A DNA stretch of 64,000 nt from Geomonas oryzisoli (GCF_018986915.1 NZ_CP076723.1:901501-965500); one strand, 5' to 3'. Shown: positions 24,688-34,732, numbered from the stretch's first letter. Numbers and translations are program-made. Notes: a model not told the origin generated them from the letters alone.

Positions 24688-25971
24688 TTACTTCTGGCTC
24701 GCCAAAAGCGCCTGGTTCACGTCCTCGATCAGATCGTCGATGTGCTCGATCCCCACCGAGAGACGGATCAGGTCGGGGGTGACCCCGGAAGCGACCTGCT
24801 GTTCCTCGGAAAGCTGGCGGTGCGTGGTGCTGGCCGGGTGCAGGACACAGCTCCGCGCGTCACCCACGTGGACCACCAGCGCCACCAGCTGGCAGCTTTC
24901 CATGAATTTCTTCCCCGCCGCGGCGCCCCCCTTGATGCCGAAGGTGAGCACGCCGCTCGCCCCTTTGGGGAGGTACTTCTGCGCCCTGGCGTAGCTCTTG
25001 TGGCTCTCGAGCCCCGGGTAGCTCACCCAGGAGACCGCGTCGTGCTTCTCCAGGAACTTCGCCATGGCGAGCGCGTTCTCGGAATGGCGCTGCATCCTGA
25101 GCGGCAGCGTCTCCAGCCCCAGGTTGAACAAAAAGGCGTTCATCGGCGCCGGGCAGGGGCCGATGTCGCGCATGAGCTGCACGCGCGCTTTCACGATGTA
25201 GGCGAGTTTGCCGAAGGTCTTCAGGTACTGCAGGCCGTGGTAGCTCTCATCCGGCTCGGTCATTTCCGGATATTTGCCGTTGCCCCAGTCGAAGTTGCCG
25301 CTGTCCACGATCACGCCCCCCACGCTGGTCGCGTGCCCGTCGATGTACTTGGTGGCCGAGTGGATCACGATGTCGGCGCCGTGCTCGAGCGGCCGGCACA
25401 GGTACGGGGTCGGGAAGGTGTTGTCGATGATGAGGGGCACCTGCATCTTCTTGGCGATGCGGGAGAACTTGTCGAAGTCGAGGATGTTGAGGCCGGGGTT
25501 GCCGATGGTCTCACCGAACAGGCAGCGGGTCTCGGGGCGGAAGGCGGCAACGATGGTCGCCTCGTCCGCCTCGGGGTCGACGAAAGTCACCTCGATCCCC
25601 ATTTTGGGGAAGGTGTTGGCGAACAGCGAGTAGGTGCCGCCGTAAAGGGTGCTGGCCGCGACCACGTGCTGGCCTGCCTGGCAGATGTTCATTACGGCGA
25701 TGGTGGAGGCCGCCTGGCCGCTGGAGGTCGCCATGGCCGCGACGCCCCCCTCCATGGCGGCGATCTTCATCTCGAACCCTTCCGCCGTCGGGTTGGAAAG
25801 CCGGGTGTAGAAATGTCCACCGACTTCGAGGTCGAACAGCTTGGCCACGTGCTCCGCGCTGGAAAACTTGAAGGTCGTGCTCTGGTAGATGGGCAGGATG
25901 CGGGGATCGCCGTCCTTCGGGGTAAAGCCTTCCTGGATCGCCTGGGTTTCGATGCGCCAATTCTTCTTCAT
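24688..25971 (-). CDS. metY: O-acetylhomoserine sulfhydrylase / Cys-Met metabolism PLP enzyme
   Basis: 427 aa. PLP enzyme that makes homocysteine from O-acetylhomoserine and sulfide; the length (~430) fits MetY rather than the ~390-aa MetB/MetC. Seen: 'YQSTTFKF', 'FYTRLSNPTAEGFE', 'SSGQAASTIAVMNI', 'IDNTFPTPYLCRPLEHGADIV', PLP lysine in 'HSATKYIDGHATSVGG', and 'LSVGIEHIDDLIEDV'. Ribosome site GGAGG. Divergent from the aminotransferase at 26153. In a sulfidogenic or sulfide-exposed habitat direct sulfhydrylation is the expected route to methionine. Confidence 0.92.
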   Translation of the reverse strand: MKKNWRIETQAIQEGFTPKDGDPRILPIYQSTTFKFSSAEHVAKLFDLEVGGHFYTRLSNPTAEGFEMKIAAMEGGVAAMATSSGQAASTIAVMNICQAGQHVVAASTLYGGTYSLFANTFPKMGIEVTFVDPEADEATIVAAFRPETRCLFGETIGNPGLNILDFDKFSRIAKKMQVPLIIDNTFPTPYLCRPLEHGADIVIHSATKYIDGHATSVGGVIVDSGNFDWGNGKYPEMTEPDESYHGLQYLKTFGKLAYIVKARVQLMRDIGPCPAPMNAFLFNLGLETLPLRMQRHSENALAMAKFLEKHDAVSWVSYPGLESHKSYARAQKYLPKGASGVLTFGIKGGAAAGKKFMESCQLVALVVHVGDARSCVLHPASTTHRQLSEEQQVASGVTPDLIRLSVGIEHIDDLIEDVNQALLASQK

Positions 25972-26152
25972 GGTTCCCTCCTCCGTGAGTCTCTATAGCA
26001 AGGCAAGGCGCGTACTATAGCAGAATTGTCACCGCGTTTGCAGGGAAATATTAGAATGGCGCTCCGGTGGCCTGATCGGCGGGGGGAATACGCCTTGCCC
26101 CGGTTTCGGTAATGTGCTAATAAAACGGGACACCAAAACAAGGAGGGGATGC

Positions 26153-27346
26153 ATGCCCGTCGCTGATAAGATCGCCGGATTTATTGCGAAATCGTCGTGG
26201 ATCAGGAAGATGTTCGAGGAGGGTGAGAAGCTCAGGAAGGAGTACGGCGCCGACAAGGTCTACGACTTCACCCTGGGGAACCCCGACGTCGAGCCCCCCG
26301 AGGCGTTCCAGGCGGAGTTCCTGAAACTCGCCAAGACGCCGGTCCCGGGCATGCACCGCTACATGAACAACGCCGGCTACGTTGAGACCAGGAACGCCGT
26401 GGCGCGCATGCTTTCCGCCGCCTCCGATCTCCCGGTGCAGGGAAGCCAGGTGGTGATGACCTGCGGCGCCGGCGGGGCCTTGAACGTGGTGCTGAAGACC
26501 ATCCTCAACCCCGGCGACGAGGTGATCCTGCTCACCCCGTTCTTCGTGGAGTACCGCTTCTACATCGACAACCACGGCGGCGTTCCGGTCGAGGTCTGGA
26601 CCGACCGCGAGACCTTCCAGCTCGACATACCGGCCATCGCCGCGGCGGTCACCGCCAAGACCCGCGCCATCATCATCTGCTCACCCAACAACCCGACCGG
26701 CGTCATCTACCCGGCCGAGAGCCTGAAGGCCCTGGGCGAGATGGTGGCCGCCAAGGAACAGGAGCTGGGGCGGCAGATCCTCGTCATCTCCGACGAGCCC
26801 TACGCCCGCATCGCCTACGACGGCAAAAACGTCCCCAACATTTTCCGCTACGTCGCCAACTCGGTCATCGTCACCTCCCACTCCAAGGACCTGGCCCTTC
26901 CCGGCGAGCGCATCGGCTACCTGGCCGCGAGCCCGAGGATGAAGGACGTGGACCAGTTCATGGAAGGGGCGGTGTTCTCCAACCGCGTGCTCGGCTTCGT
27001 CAACGCACCGGCCCTGATGCAGCGCTTGGTGGCCGGGCTGCAGCACGTCTCCGTCGACATCGACGCCTACCGGGTCAAGCGCGACCTGCTCTACAACTCG
27101 CTCACCGAGATGGGCTTTTCCATGGTCAAGCCCGACGGCGCCTTCTACCTCTTCCCCAAGTCGCCCCTTGCCGACGACGTCGAGTTCGTCAAGATGGCGC
27201 AAAAGCACCGCATTCTCCTCGTGCCCGGTGCCGGCTTCGGCGCCCCCGGCTTCTTCCGCATCGCCTACTGCGTGGACAAGGGGATGATCGAGCGGAGCAT
27301 CCCGGCCTGGCGCGAGCTCGCCAAAGAGGCTGGCCTCCAGGGATAG
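26153..27346 (+). CDS. class I aminotransferase (aspartate aminotransferase-like)
   Basis: 397 aa from the ATG at 26153, which follows AGGAGGGG; an upstream in-frame start at 26114 is less likely. 'NPDVEPPEAF', 'GAGGALNVVLKTIL' (phosphate loop), 'SPNNPTGVIY', 'ISDEPYARIAYDG', PLP lysine in 'TSHSKDLALPGERIGYLA', and 'FRIAYCVDKGMIERS' with the substrate arginine. Reads as an AspC/AAT-I family member; exact amino acid specificity is open. Just upstream (11 bp) of the NtrC-type regulator gene, likely an operon. Confidence 0.9.
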   Translation: MPVADKIAGFIAKSSWIRKMFEEGEKLRKEYGADKVYDFTLGNPDVEPPEAFQAEFLKLAKTPVPGMHRYMNNAGYVETRNAVARMLSAASDLPVQGSQVVMTCGAGGALNVVLKTILNPGDEVILLTPFFVEYRFYIDNHGGVPVEVWTDRETFQLDIPAIAAAVTAKTRAIIICSPNNPTGVIYPAESLKALGEMVAAKEQELGRQILVISDEPYARIAYDGKNVPNIFRYVANSVIVTSHSKDLALPGERIGYLAASPRMKDVDQFMEGAVFSNRVLGFVNAPALMQRLVAGLQHVSVDIDAYRVKRDLLYNSLTEMGFSMVKPDGAFYLFPKSPLADDVEFVKMAQKHRILLVPGAGFGAPGFFRIAYCVDKGMIERSIPAWRELAKEAGLQG

Positions 27347-27357
27347 AAGGGACCACC

Positions 27358-28731
<1,374 letters not shown>

Positions 28732-28740
28732 CGGGGCGCC

Positions 28741-29136
28741 ATGTTGTTTCGACTGTTTCTCATTTTCCTGATCGTGCCGGTCATCGAGATCTATCTCATC
28801 ATCAAGATCGGGCAGGTGATCGGCGGCGTCGCCACCGTCACTTCCTTGCTGCTGATGAGCCTTCTGGGCGCCTGGCTGATCCGCCACCAGGGGGGGAGGG
28901 TGCTGACGCAGATCCGCGACGAGCTCTCCCAGGGGAGGCTTCCCGCGGCGCAGCTTCTGGACGGCGCCCTCATCTTCGTAGGAGGCGTCCTGCTCACCAC
29001 ACCCGGCTTCTTCACCGACTTCCTCGGCATCTTCTTTCTCATCCCGGCCACCAGGCGCTTTATCAAGCTCTGGCTCGGCCTGTGGCTGCAGGCGAGGATC
29101 GCCCGCGGCGGCTTCGTGATCCGCCGTCACTTCTGA
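28741..29136 (+). CDS. fxsA: FxsA family membrane protein
   Basis: 131 aa. Opens 'MLFRLFLIFLIVPVIEIYLI' followed by 'KIGQVIGGVATVTSLLLMSLLGAWLIRHQG' and 'LLTTPGFFTDFLGIFFLIPATR', the FxsA signature with three to four membrane segments. In E. coli FxsA is known from F-exclusion of phage T7; a general cell role is not settled. Ten bases after the NtrC-type gene, so probably co-transcribed. Confidence 0.9.
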   Translation: MLFRLFLIFLIVPVIEIYLIIKIGQVIGGVATVTSLLLMSLLGAWLIRHQGGRVLTQIRDELSQGRLPAAQLLDGALIFVGGVLLTTPGFFTDFLGIFFLIPATRRFIKLWLGLWLQARIARGGFVIRRHF

Positions 29137-29278
29137 TTTCTTTCCGCCAGCCTCCGCTCCCATCCCGCAGTAATCTGAACCTGCCCGCTCCAATTGCACC
29201 CCCACCTTTTTCGGCTACTATTTTCGGGTTGCCCGCGCGGCCGCATCCGCTGCGCCCGCCGGGAGGAAAGGGGAAATT

Positions 29279-30484
29279 ATGCTGGTGGTGGAAGAGTTTC
29301 ACGGCACGCAGGTGACCAAGCAGCGGGTCGAGATGGTGGAGCGCAAGGGAACGGGGCACCCCGACCAGATCTGCGACTGCATCATGGACTCCATCTCGGT
29401 CGCACTCTCCCAGGCTTACCTCTCCGAGTTCGGCACCATCCTGCATCACAACATCGACAAGGGGCTCCTGGCGGCCGGGCGCGTGGAGAAGCGCTTCGGC
29501 GGCGGCGAGGTGCTCGAACCGATGGAGCTCACCATCGGCGACCGGGCCACGTTCACCCTGGCAGGGAAGGAGATCCCGGTGCACGATATCGCGGTCGCCG
29601 CCGCCAAGGGGTGGATCGCGCGCAACCTGCGTCACGTGGATCCTGAGCGCCACGTAAGCTACCGCCTGAAGCTGGCACCGGGCTCGCAGGAGCTGACCGA
29701 CATCTTCGCGCGTCCCGGCGAGGTGATGGGGGCGAACGACACCTCCGCCGCCGTGGGGTACTACCCTCTGAGTCCGACCGAACGCGCCGTGCTCGCCCTG
29801 GAGCGGGAATTGAACGGCGAGCGGTTCAAGACGCTCTACCCGGAGACCGGCGAGGACGTCAAGGTGATGGGGCTTAGGACCGGGGACGAACTCGACCTCA
29901 CCGTCGCCATGCCGCTTCTTGCCGAGCGGGTCGCCTCCGAGCGCGACTACTTCGAGAGAAAGCACGCCATCGAGACGGCGATGCAGCACTTCCTCGCGGA
30001 GGCGTGCCGCGGTTTCCGGCGCACCCGGGTGCACTACAACACCCTGGACCAGACCGGACGCGCCCTTTCCGGCGTGTACCTTTCTCTTTTGGGAACCTCC
30101 GCCGAGGACGCCGACTCAGGGCAGGTCGGGCGGGGCAACCGCGTCAACGGCCTCATCCCCATCGCGCGCCCCATCGGCACCGAGGCCGCCGCGGGGAAGA
30201 ACCCGATGAGCCACGTCGGCAAGATCTACAACGTGCTGTCGCACCGGATCGCGCGGGACATCTGCAAGTCCGTGGACGGCGTCCAGGGGGCCTACGTCAT
30301 GCTGCTGAGCCGGATCGGGGACCCGGTCGACCGGCCGCAGATGGCCAACGCGCAGCTCGTCATGGAGCCGGGGCGCAGCGTCGCCGAGGTCGAGGGGGAG
30401 GTGCGGGAGGTCATGCAGCGGCAGCTATCCGGCATCACGGAGTTCTGCAATGCACTCGCCCGCGGTGTTTACCCGGTCTGTTAA
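29279..30484 (+). CDS. S-adenosylmethionine synthetase, archaeal type
   Basis: 401 aa. Makes SAM from methionine and ATP. The text is that of the archaeal MAT family, not of bacterial MetK: 'VERKGTGHPDQICDCIMDSI', 'HHNIDKGLLAAGRVEKRFGGGEVLEP', 'GANDTSAAVGYYPLSPTER', 'GVYLSLLGTSAEDADSGQVGRGNRVNG', 'PIARPIGTEAAAGKNPMSHVGKIYNVL'. Length matches that family (~400). The 'GTGHPDQICD' motif is the shared ATP-binding piece. Ribosome site GGGAGGAAAGGGG. Archaeal-type MATs occur in few bacteria, so horizontal origin is likely in the deep past. Base composition is like that of its neighbours. Confidence 0.92.
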   Translation: MLVVEEFHGTQVTKQRVEMVERKGTGHPDQICDCIMDSISVALSQAYLSEFGTILHHNIDKGLLAAGRVEKRFGGGEVLEPMELTIGDRATFTLAGKEIPVHDIAVAAAKGWIARNLRHVDPERHVSYRLKLAPGSQELTDIFARPGEVMGANDTSAAVGYYPLSPTERAVLALERELNGERFKTLYPETGEDVKVMGLRTGDELDLTVAMPLLAERVASERDYFERKHAIETAMQHFLAEACRGFRRTRVHYNTLDQTGRALSGVYLSLLGTSAEDADSGQVGRGNRVNGLIPIARPIGTEAAAGKNPMSHVGKIYNVLSHRIARDICKSVDGVQGAYVMLLSRIGDPVDRPQMANAQLVMEPGRSVAEVEGEVREVMQRQLSGITEFCNALARGVYPVC

Positions 30485-30489
30485 AAAAT

Positions 30490-30543
30490 GGCTAAAGATC
30501 GGCGCCACTCTGCCGAATGCAGTTGTACGCATCTTTAGCAGCC
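30490..30543. promoter_or_regulatory. inverted repeat before the CheX gene
   Basis: GGCTAAAGAT (30490-30499) and ATCTTTAGCAGCC (30531-30543) are inverted with a 31-nt loop holding a smaller CGGC/GCCG hairpin. No T-run follows, so it is more likely a leader structure or operator than a terminator. Confidence 0.4.
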
Positions 30544-30602
30544 TGCTCTTCTATGTCGGGTGCTGGAACGTACCTAATCGATGCGCATGAGGAGGACGGA
30601 AC

Positions 30603-31103
30603 ATGGGGCTTGATGCAGCGGTGCTCAGCGAGGCCAACACGACCGAGGAAGAGGTGAGGAAAACCATCGCCGAGATCACCAAGGGGGTCTTCTCCACCAT
30701 GGTGATGCTGGACGTGGTCGATGAACCTCCCCTGGATGAGCCGGTCCTGAACTTCCATGAAACGGTGACCAGCATGGTCGGCCTGGCCGGGAGCCATTCC
30801 GGGATCCTGGCGATCCACTGCCCCAAGAAGCTGGCCCTCCAGGTCACCTCGAGCATGCTGGGGATGGACGTCACCGAAGTCGATGACGACGTCAACGACG
30901 CCATGGGCGAGATCGCCAACATGGTGGGGGGGGACGTGAAGCACATCTTCTCCCCCAAGGGTGCCGACATCAACCTCTCCATCCCCACCGTCATCTACGG
31001 CAACGACTATGCCCTGGAGAGCATCTCCAGCGCCGAGTCGCTGGTGATGCCGTTTATCTGCGGCGAGGAGCGTTTCCTGCTCTCGTTCAAGATCGGCAAG
31101 TAG
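30603..31103 (+). CDS. cheX: CheX/CheC-type chemotaxis phosphatase domain protein
   Basis: 166 aa. The conserved acid/Asn helix of the CheC/CheX/FliY group is in 'DDVNDAMGEIANMVGGDVK' (Glu-x-x-Asn pattern). 'SGILAIHCPKKLALQVTSSML' and 'INLSIPTVIYGNDY' complete the fold. These phosphatases dephosphorylate CheY or other receivers; here no other chemotaxis gene is adjacent. Length is close to CheX. Ribosome site GAGGAGG. It lies alone, between the MAT gene and a strong terminator. Confidence 0.8.
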   Translation: MGLDAAVLSEANTTEEEVRKTIAEITKGVFSTMVMLDVVDEPPLDEPVLNFHETVTSMVGLAGSHSGILAIHCPKKLALQVTSSMLGMDVTEVDDDVNDAMGEIANMVGGDVKHIFSPKGADINLSIPTVIYGNDYALESISSAESLVMPFICGEERFLLSFKIGK

Positions 31104-31129
31104 CCTTTCCTTCCCAGAGTCTTCCACCG

Positions 31130-31163
31130 GCAGCGGCCACAACAGTGGCCGCTGTTTTTTTTT
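31130..31163 (+). terminator. rho-independent terminator
   Basis: CAGCGGCCAC-AACA-GTGGCCGCTG followed by nine T residues, 27 bp after the CheX stop. Confidence 0.93.
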
Positions 31164-31226
31164 GCGATCGGGGCGGCGTGAGGGGGCTCTCCCCAGCGTC
31201 TCCCCCTCATTTACTCCATCAAAGGG

Positions 31227-31255
31227 TTGACAAGACACCGGTTACCGTTGAAAAT
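31227..31255 (+). promoter_or_regulatory. sigma-70-like promoter of the CNNM/CorC gene
   Basis: TTGACA, 17 bp, GAAAAT; about 70 bp upstream of the TTG start. Two copies of GAGCAACTG follow at about 31256 and 31286. Confidence 0.5.
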
Positions 31256-31324
31256 GAGCAACTGTTGAACTTTGGACGCCTGCGGAGCAACTGCGGGCGG
31301 CCCATGAACTAACCCGGAGGGTAA

Positions 31325-32644
31325 TTGGACACCGTCTTTGTCGAACTGCTGGTCATCGCCGTCCTCATTTTGTTGAACGGATTTTTCTCCTGCGCCGAAT
31401 TCGCCATCATCTCCATTCGTAAAAGCAGGGTCGCGCAACTGGTCGCCCTGGGCAACCAGCGGGCCGCGCTGGTGGAGTCGCTGCAAAGGGACCCGCACCG
31501 TCTGCTCGCCATCGTGCAGATCGGGGTCACGGTGGTCGGCTCGACCGCGTCCGCAGTGGGCGGCGTGATCGCCGTCGACTACATCCGTCCCGTGCTGCAG
31601 GTGTCCCCGCTCGCCATGGTGCGAAACGCCGCCGAACCGCTGGCCATCGGCATCGTGGTCAGCGCCATCTCGTACCTGCAGCTCATCCTGGGCGAACTGG
31701 TGCCCAAGACCATCGGGCTGCAGTACGCCGAACCGGTTGCGCTGCGGGTGGTGAACACCATCACCTCGCTGGCGCGGGTCGCCTCGGTGCTCGTCTCCGT
31801 GCTCAGCTTCTCCACCAGGGCGACGCTGGCCCTGTTCGGCCTGAAAGGGGAGGGGAAGGCATTCATGACCCGCGAGGAGGTGCAGCACATCGTCGCCGAG
31901 GGGCACGAAAGCGGCATCTTCAGCGAGACCGAACACACCTTCATCGACAACCTCTTCGACTTCACCCACACCGCGGTGCGCGAGGTGATGGTGCCGCGCA
32001 CCCGCGTGGTCGCCTTCGACCTCAATCTCTCCAACGAGGAGATCCTGAACGGGGTGCTGGACAACATGTACTCCCGCTACCCGGTCTACCTGGGAAGCAT
32101 CGAGGAAACCGTCGGGTTCATCCACGGCAAGGACCTTCTGGGGCGCATGGTGCGCGAGCCCCACTTCGACATCCGTTCCATCGTGCGGCCGCCGGTCTTC
32201 GTTCCCGAAGGGAAGAAGGTGAGCGAGCTGCTGAAGGAGATGCAGAAGACCAGGGTGCACATGGCTTTCGTGGTGGACGAGTACGGCAGCATCAGCGGCA
32301 TCGTGACCACCGAGGACCTGCTCGAGGAACTGGTCGGCGAGATAGAGGACGAGCATGACGTGGGGGAACCGAGCCGGGTGCAGGTGCTGGCGGACGGGAG
32401 CTTCCTGGTCGACGCCCTCATCTCCGTCTCGGATCTCGAGGACCTGCTGGAGCTCGACCTGGGCGAGGATCTTCCTTACGACACGCTGGCGGGACTGATC
32501 CTGAACAGGATCGGGCGTTTTCCCGAGCAGGGAGAGACGGTGGAGCTGGACGAGTACCTGCTCACCTGCGAGGAGGTGACCCGCACCGGCATCAGCCAGG
32601 TACGGATCGTCAGGAAGGAGCAGGATCAAGAAACGAAGGATTAA
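31325..32644 (+). CDS. CNNM/CorC-family (hemolysin-like) membrane protein
   Basis: 439 aa, TTG start with CGGAGGG upstream. DUF21 membrane domain with about four segments ('LLVIAVLILLNGFFSCAEFAIISIRKSRV', 'LLAIVQIGVTVVGSTASAVGG', 'ISYLQLILGELVPKTIGLQ'), a CBS pair ('DFTHTAVREVMVPRTRVVAFD', 'RVHMAFVVDEYGSISGIVTTEDLLEELVGEI') and a C-terminal CorC_HlyC domain ('ALISVSDLEDLLELDLGEDLPYDTLAGLIL'). This family exports Mg2+ or Co2+, or buffers their level. Despite the name, no evidence of haemolysis. Confidence 0.92.
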   Translation: MDTVFVELLVIAVLILLNGFFSCAEFAIISIRKSRVAQLVALGNQRAALVESLQRDPHRLLAIVQIGVTVVGSTASAVGGVIAVDYIRPVLQVSPLAMVRNAAEPLAIGIVVSAISYLQLILGELVPKTIGLQYAEPVALRVVNTITSLARVASVLVSVLSFSTRATLALFGLKGEGKAFMTREEVQHIVAEGHESGIFSETEHTFIDNLFDFTHTAVREVMVPRTRVVAFDLNLSNEEILNGVLDNMYSRYPVYLGSIEETVGFIHGKDLLGRMVREPHFDIRSIVRPPVFVPEGKKVSELLKEMQKTRVHMAFVVDEYGSISGIVTTEDLLEELVGEIEDEHDVGEPSRVQVLADGSFLVDALISVSDLEDLLELDLGEDLPYDTLAGLILNRIGRFPEQGETVELDEYLLTCEEVTRTGISQVRIVRKEQDQETKD

Positions 32645-32673
32645 GGGCGGCGTGTAAGACTACAAGAGCGACT

Positions 32674-32700
32674 GGCGGGCATCGAGCCCGCCTTCGTTGT
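32674..32700. terminator. terminator between converging genes
   Basis: GGCGGGC-ATCGA-GCCCGCC followed by TTCGTTGTTTC; moderate T-run, between the CNNM gene (+) and terC (-). Confidence 0.65.
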
Positions 32701-32702
32701 TT

Positions 32703-33626
32703 CTACCCCCTGCCTTTCTTCCCCCCGAGGAAGATCGAGGACAGCACCGAAATGGTCAGGGCACCCACGATGACGCCCAGGGAGAGCTGCAGCGGGATCT
32801 CGACCAGGTCCGCCAGGAGCATCTTCGCCCCGACAAAGGCGAGGATCACGGAAACGCCGAGCTTCAGGTGGACGAACATCTCCATGACGTGGGCCAGCAG
32901 GTAGTACAGCGAGCGCAGCCCCATGATGGCGAAGATGTTGGAGCTGTACACGATGAACGGGTCGTGGGTGACCGCAAGTACCGCGGGGATGGAATCGACC
33001 GCGAAGATCACGTCGCTCGATTCGACGACGAGCAGGGTCAGAAAGAGGGGGGTCGCGGCCCAGATGCCGCACCTCTTGATGAAGAAGTGATCGCCGCGCG
33101 CCCTCCTGGTGATGGGGATGAAACGCCGGGCCAGCCGCACCAGCGGGTTGTGCTCCGGGTGCACCTCGTCATCCCCGCCGAAGGCCATCTTGAAACCGGT
33201 GTAGATCAGCACCGCCCCGAACACGTAGACCATCCAGTGGAAACGCTCGATCAGCTCGATCCCCACCACGATGAAGATGCCGCGCATCACCAGGGCACCG
33301 ATGATCCCCCACTTCAGGATCTTGGGCTGGTGCGCCCGGGCGACCTTGAAGTACGAGAAGATCATGATGAAGACGAAAAGGTTGTCGACGGACAGCGACT
33401 CTTCGATGATGTAACCGGTAAGGAATTCCAGCGCCTTGGCCGGCCCCAGCACGTACCAGACGCCGACGTTGAACGCCATGGCGAGACCGACCCAGACCAC
33501 GGTCCAGGCCAGCGCCTCGCGGAACTTTATCTCGTGGCTCTTCCTGTTGAACACGAAGAGGTCCAGGATGAACATCACCGTGATGATCCCCGCGAAGGCG
33601 ATCCACATCATCTCTCTGTTGGTCAA
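32703..33626 (-). CDS. TerC-family membrane protein (Alx-like, manganese export)
   Basis: 307 aa, TTG start preceded by GGAGGGAG. About nine membrane segments; TerC signatures 'FLTGYIIEESLSVDNLFVFIMIF' and 'VVESSDVIFAVDSIPAVLAVT' with the paired acidic residues thought to bind metal. Closest to E. coli Alx by order and length (~320). TerC/Alx proteins export Mn2+ or load exported enzymes with it. Second gene after htpX, 12 bp apart, and both lie downstream of a yybP-ykoY (Mn2+) riboswitch, which strongly supports a manganese role. Confidence 0.93.
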   Translation of the reverse strand: MTNREMMWIAFAGIITVMFILDLFVFNRKSHEIKFREALAWTVVWVGLAMAFNVGVWYVLGPAKALEFLTGYIIEESLSVDNLFVFIMIFSYFKVARAHQPKILKWGIIGALVMRGIFIVVGIELIERFHWMVYVFGAVLIYTGFKMAFGGDDEVHPEHNPLVRLARRFIPITRRARGDHFFIKRCGIWAATPLFLTLLVVESSDVIFAVDSIPAVLAVTHDPFIVYSSNIFAIMGLRSLYYLLAHVMEMFVHLKLGVSVILAFVGAKMLLADLVEIPLQLSLGVIVGALTISVLSSIFLGGKKGRG

Positions 33627-33638
33627 AACTCCCTCCGG

Positions 33639-34478
33639 TTAATGCCCCATCTGCTCCAGCCGGGCGATACGCTCCTCCATGGGGGGGTGCGTGGAAAAAA
33701 GTCTCATCAGCATCCCGGCGGTGAGCGGGTTCACGATGAACATGTGCGCCGTTGCCGGCCTCGCCTCGGACATCGGCAGCGCCCGGGAGGCCTGGTCCAG
33801 CTTCCTCAGCGCGTTGGCGAGGGAGAGCGGCTTGCCGCACAGCCTGGCACCGCTTTCGTCGGCCAGGTACTCGCGGCTGCGGGAGACGGCGAGCTGGATC
33901 AGCATGGCGGCGATCGGCGCTATGATGGCGAGTGCCAGCCCACCCCAGCCGCCCCCCTCCTCGTCGTCGCTGCGGCCGCCGAAGATGGCCGCCCACTGCA
34001 CCATGTTCGCCAGCATGGAAATCGCGCCGGCGATGGTGGCGGCGATGGTGGAAATCAGGATGTCGCGGTTGGCGACGTGGCTTAGCTCGTGTGCCATGAC
34101 CCCCTCCATCTCCTCGGGGGTGAGAATGCGCAGGATCCCCTCGGTCGCGGCGACCGCGGCATGTTCGGGGTTTCTGCCGGTGGCGAAGGCGTTGGGGCTC
34201 TCCGAGGGGATGATGTAGACCCGGGGCATCGGGAGCCCTCCCTGGACCGCGAGCCTTCTGATCATGCCGTAGAAGGCGGGGTTCTCCGCCTCGGTGATCT
34301 CCTGCGCCCCGTACATGCGCAGCACGATCTTGTCGGAGAACCAGTAGGAGAAGAGGTTCATGGCGCAGGCCATGAGGAAGGCGAAGTACATGCCGCCCCT
34401 GCCGCCGATGGCGCTCCCCAGGGCCACCATGATCAGCGTAAGCGTGGTGAGCAGGACCGCTGTCTTGAATCTGTTCAT
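33639..34478 (-). CDS. htpX: HtpX membrane zinc metalloprotease
   Basis: 279 aa. M48 peptidase of the inner membrane: HExxH at His130-His134 ('[14 protein letters not shown]'), third zinc ligand Glu in '[13 protein letters not shown]', two N-terminal and two central hydrophobic segments ('[20 protein letters not shown]', '[19 protein letters not shown]'), and '[14 protein letters not shown]'. It degrades misfolded membrane proteins. Start at 34478 is set by AAGGAGGTAA; upstream in-frame codons run into the riboswitch and are not coding. First gene after the manganese riboswitch, an unusual member of that regulon. Confidence 0.95.
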   Translation of the reverse strand: MNRFKTAVLLTTLTLIMVALGSAIGGRGGMYFAFLMACAMNLFSYWFSDKIVLRMYGAQEITEAENPAFYGMIRRLAVQGGLPMPRVYIIPSESPNAFATGRNPEHAAVAATEGILRILTPEEMEGVMAHELSHVANRDILISTIAATIAGAISMLANMVQWAAIFGGRSDDEEGGGWGGLALAIIAPIAAMLIQLAVSRSREYLADESGARLCGKPLSLANALRKLDQASRALPMSEARPATAHMFIVNPLTAGMLMRLFSTHPPMEERIARLEQMGH

Positions 34479-34508
34479 GACGTTACCTCCTTGCCGTGTC
34501 GCATGGTC

Positions 34509-34556
34509 AAATAAAAAGACCTTTACCCAGGCAATTTTGCACTGGATAAAGGTCTT
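34509..34556 (-). terminator. riboswitch expression platform (intrinsic terminator)
   Basis: On the minus strand AAGACCTTTATCCAG / CTGGGTAAAGGTCTT with 11-nt loop and then TTTATTT. Its left arm includes the 3' strand of the aptamer's closing helix (GACCTTT), so aptamer and terminator exclude each other: Mn2+ binding should free the gene for transcription. Confidence 0.85.
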
Positions 34557-34656
34557 GCCTGCTCTGACAGGATTGTCATGCCCCATGCCCGGGCCGTGGC
34601 GGCCGTCTTGACGAACACGGGTCGGTTGCCGTGTCAACCGATAGCTACTCCCCTTT
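34548..34656 (-). ncRNA. yybP-ykoY manganese riboswitch aptamer
   Basis: The RNA opens with AAAGGGGAGTAGC and closes with CAGGCAAGACCTTT, the conserved 5' and 3' pieces of the yybP-ykoY class (as before E. coli alx and B. subtilis yybP). The ends pair as P1 (AAAGG/CCTTT). Internal hairpins are CGGTTG/CAACCG and GC-rich arms, and CCTGTCAGAGCAGG precedes the 3' core, as in other members. Downstream genes are htpX and a TerC-family gene; TerC genes are classical targets. Confidence 0.88.
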
Positions 34657-34666
34657 ACCAAGATGA

Positions 34667-34695
34667 AATATAGGTAACGGAAGCACGGGTGTCAA
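34667..34695 (-). promoter_or_regulatory. sigma-70 promoter of the riboswitch-htpX-terC unit
   Basis: Minus strand TTGACA, 17 bp, TATATT, a near-consensus promoter; transcription should begin about 34660, right at the aptamer's 5' end. The string CGGTTGACAC recurs inside the aptamer. Confidence 0.85.
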
Positions 34696-34732
34696 CCGTT
34701 TCTTTTCCCTCCCCCTCCGGGGGGGGGCGCGT

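Noticed and set aside
25972-26152. SAM or S-box riboswitch before metY
   Set aside because: No conserved SAM-I, SAM-II or SAM-IV core on the minus strand; only a weak promoter-like TATAGT (26014-26019). The metF and MAT leaders were also negative.
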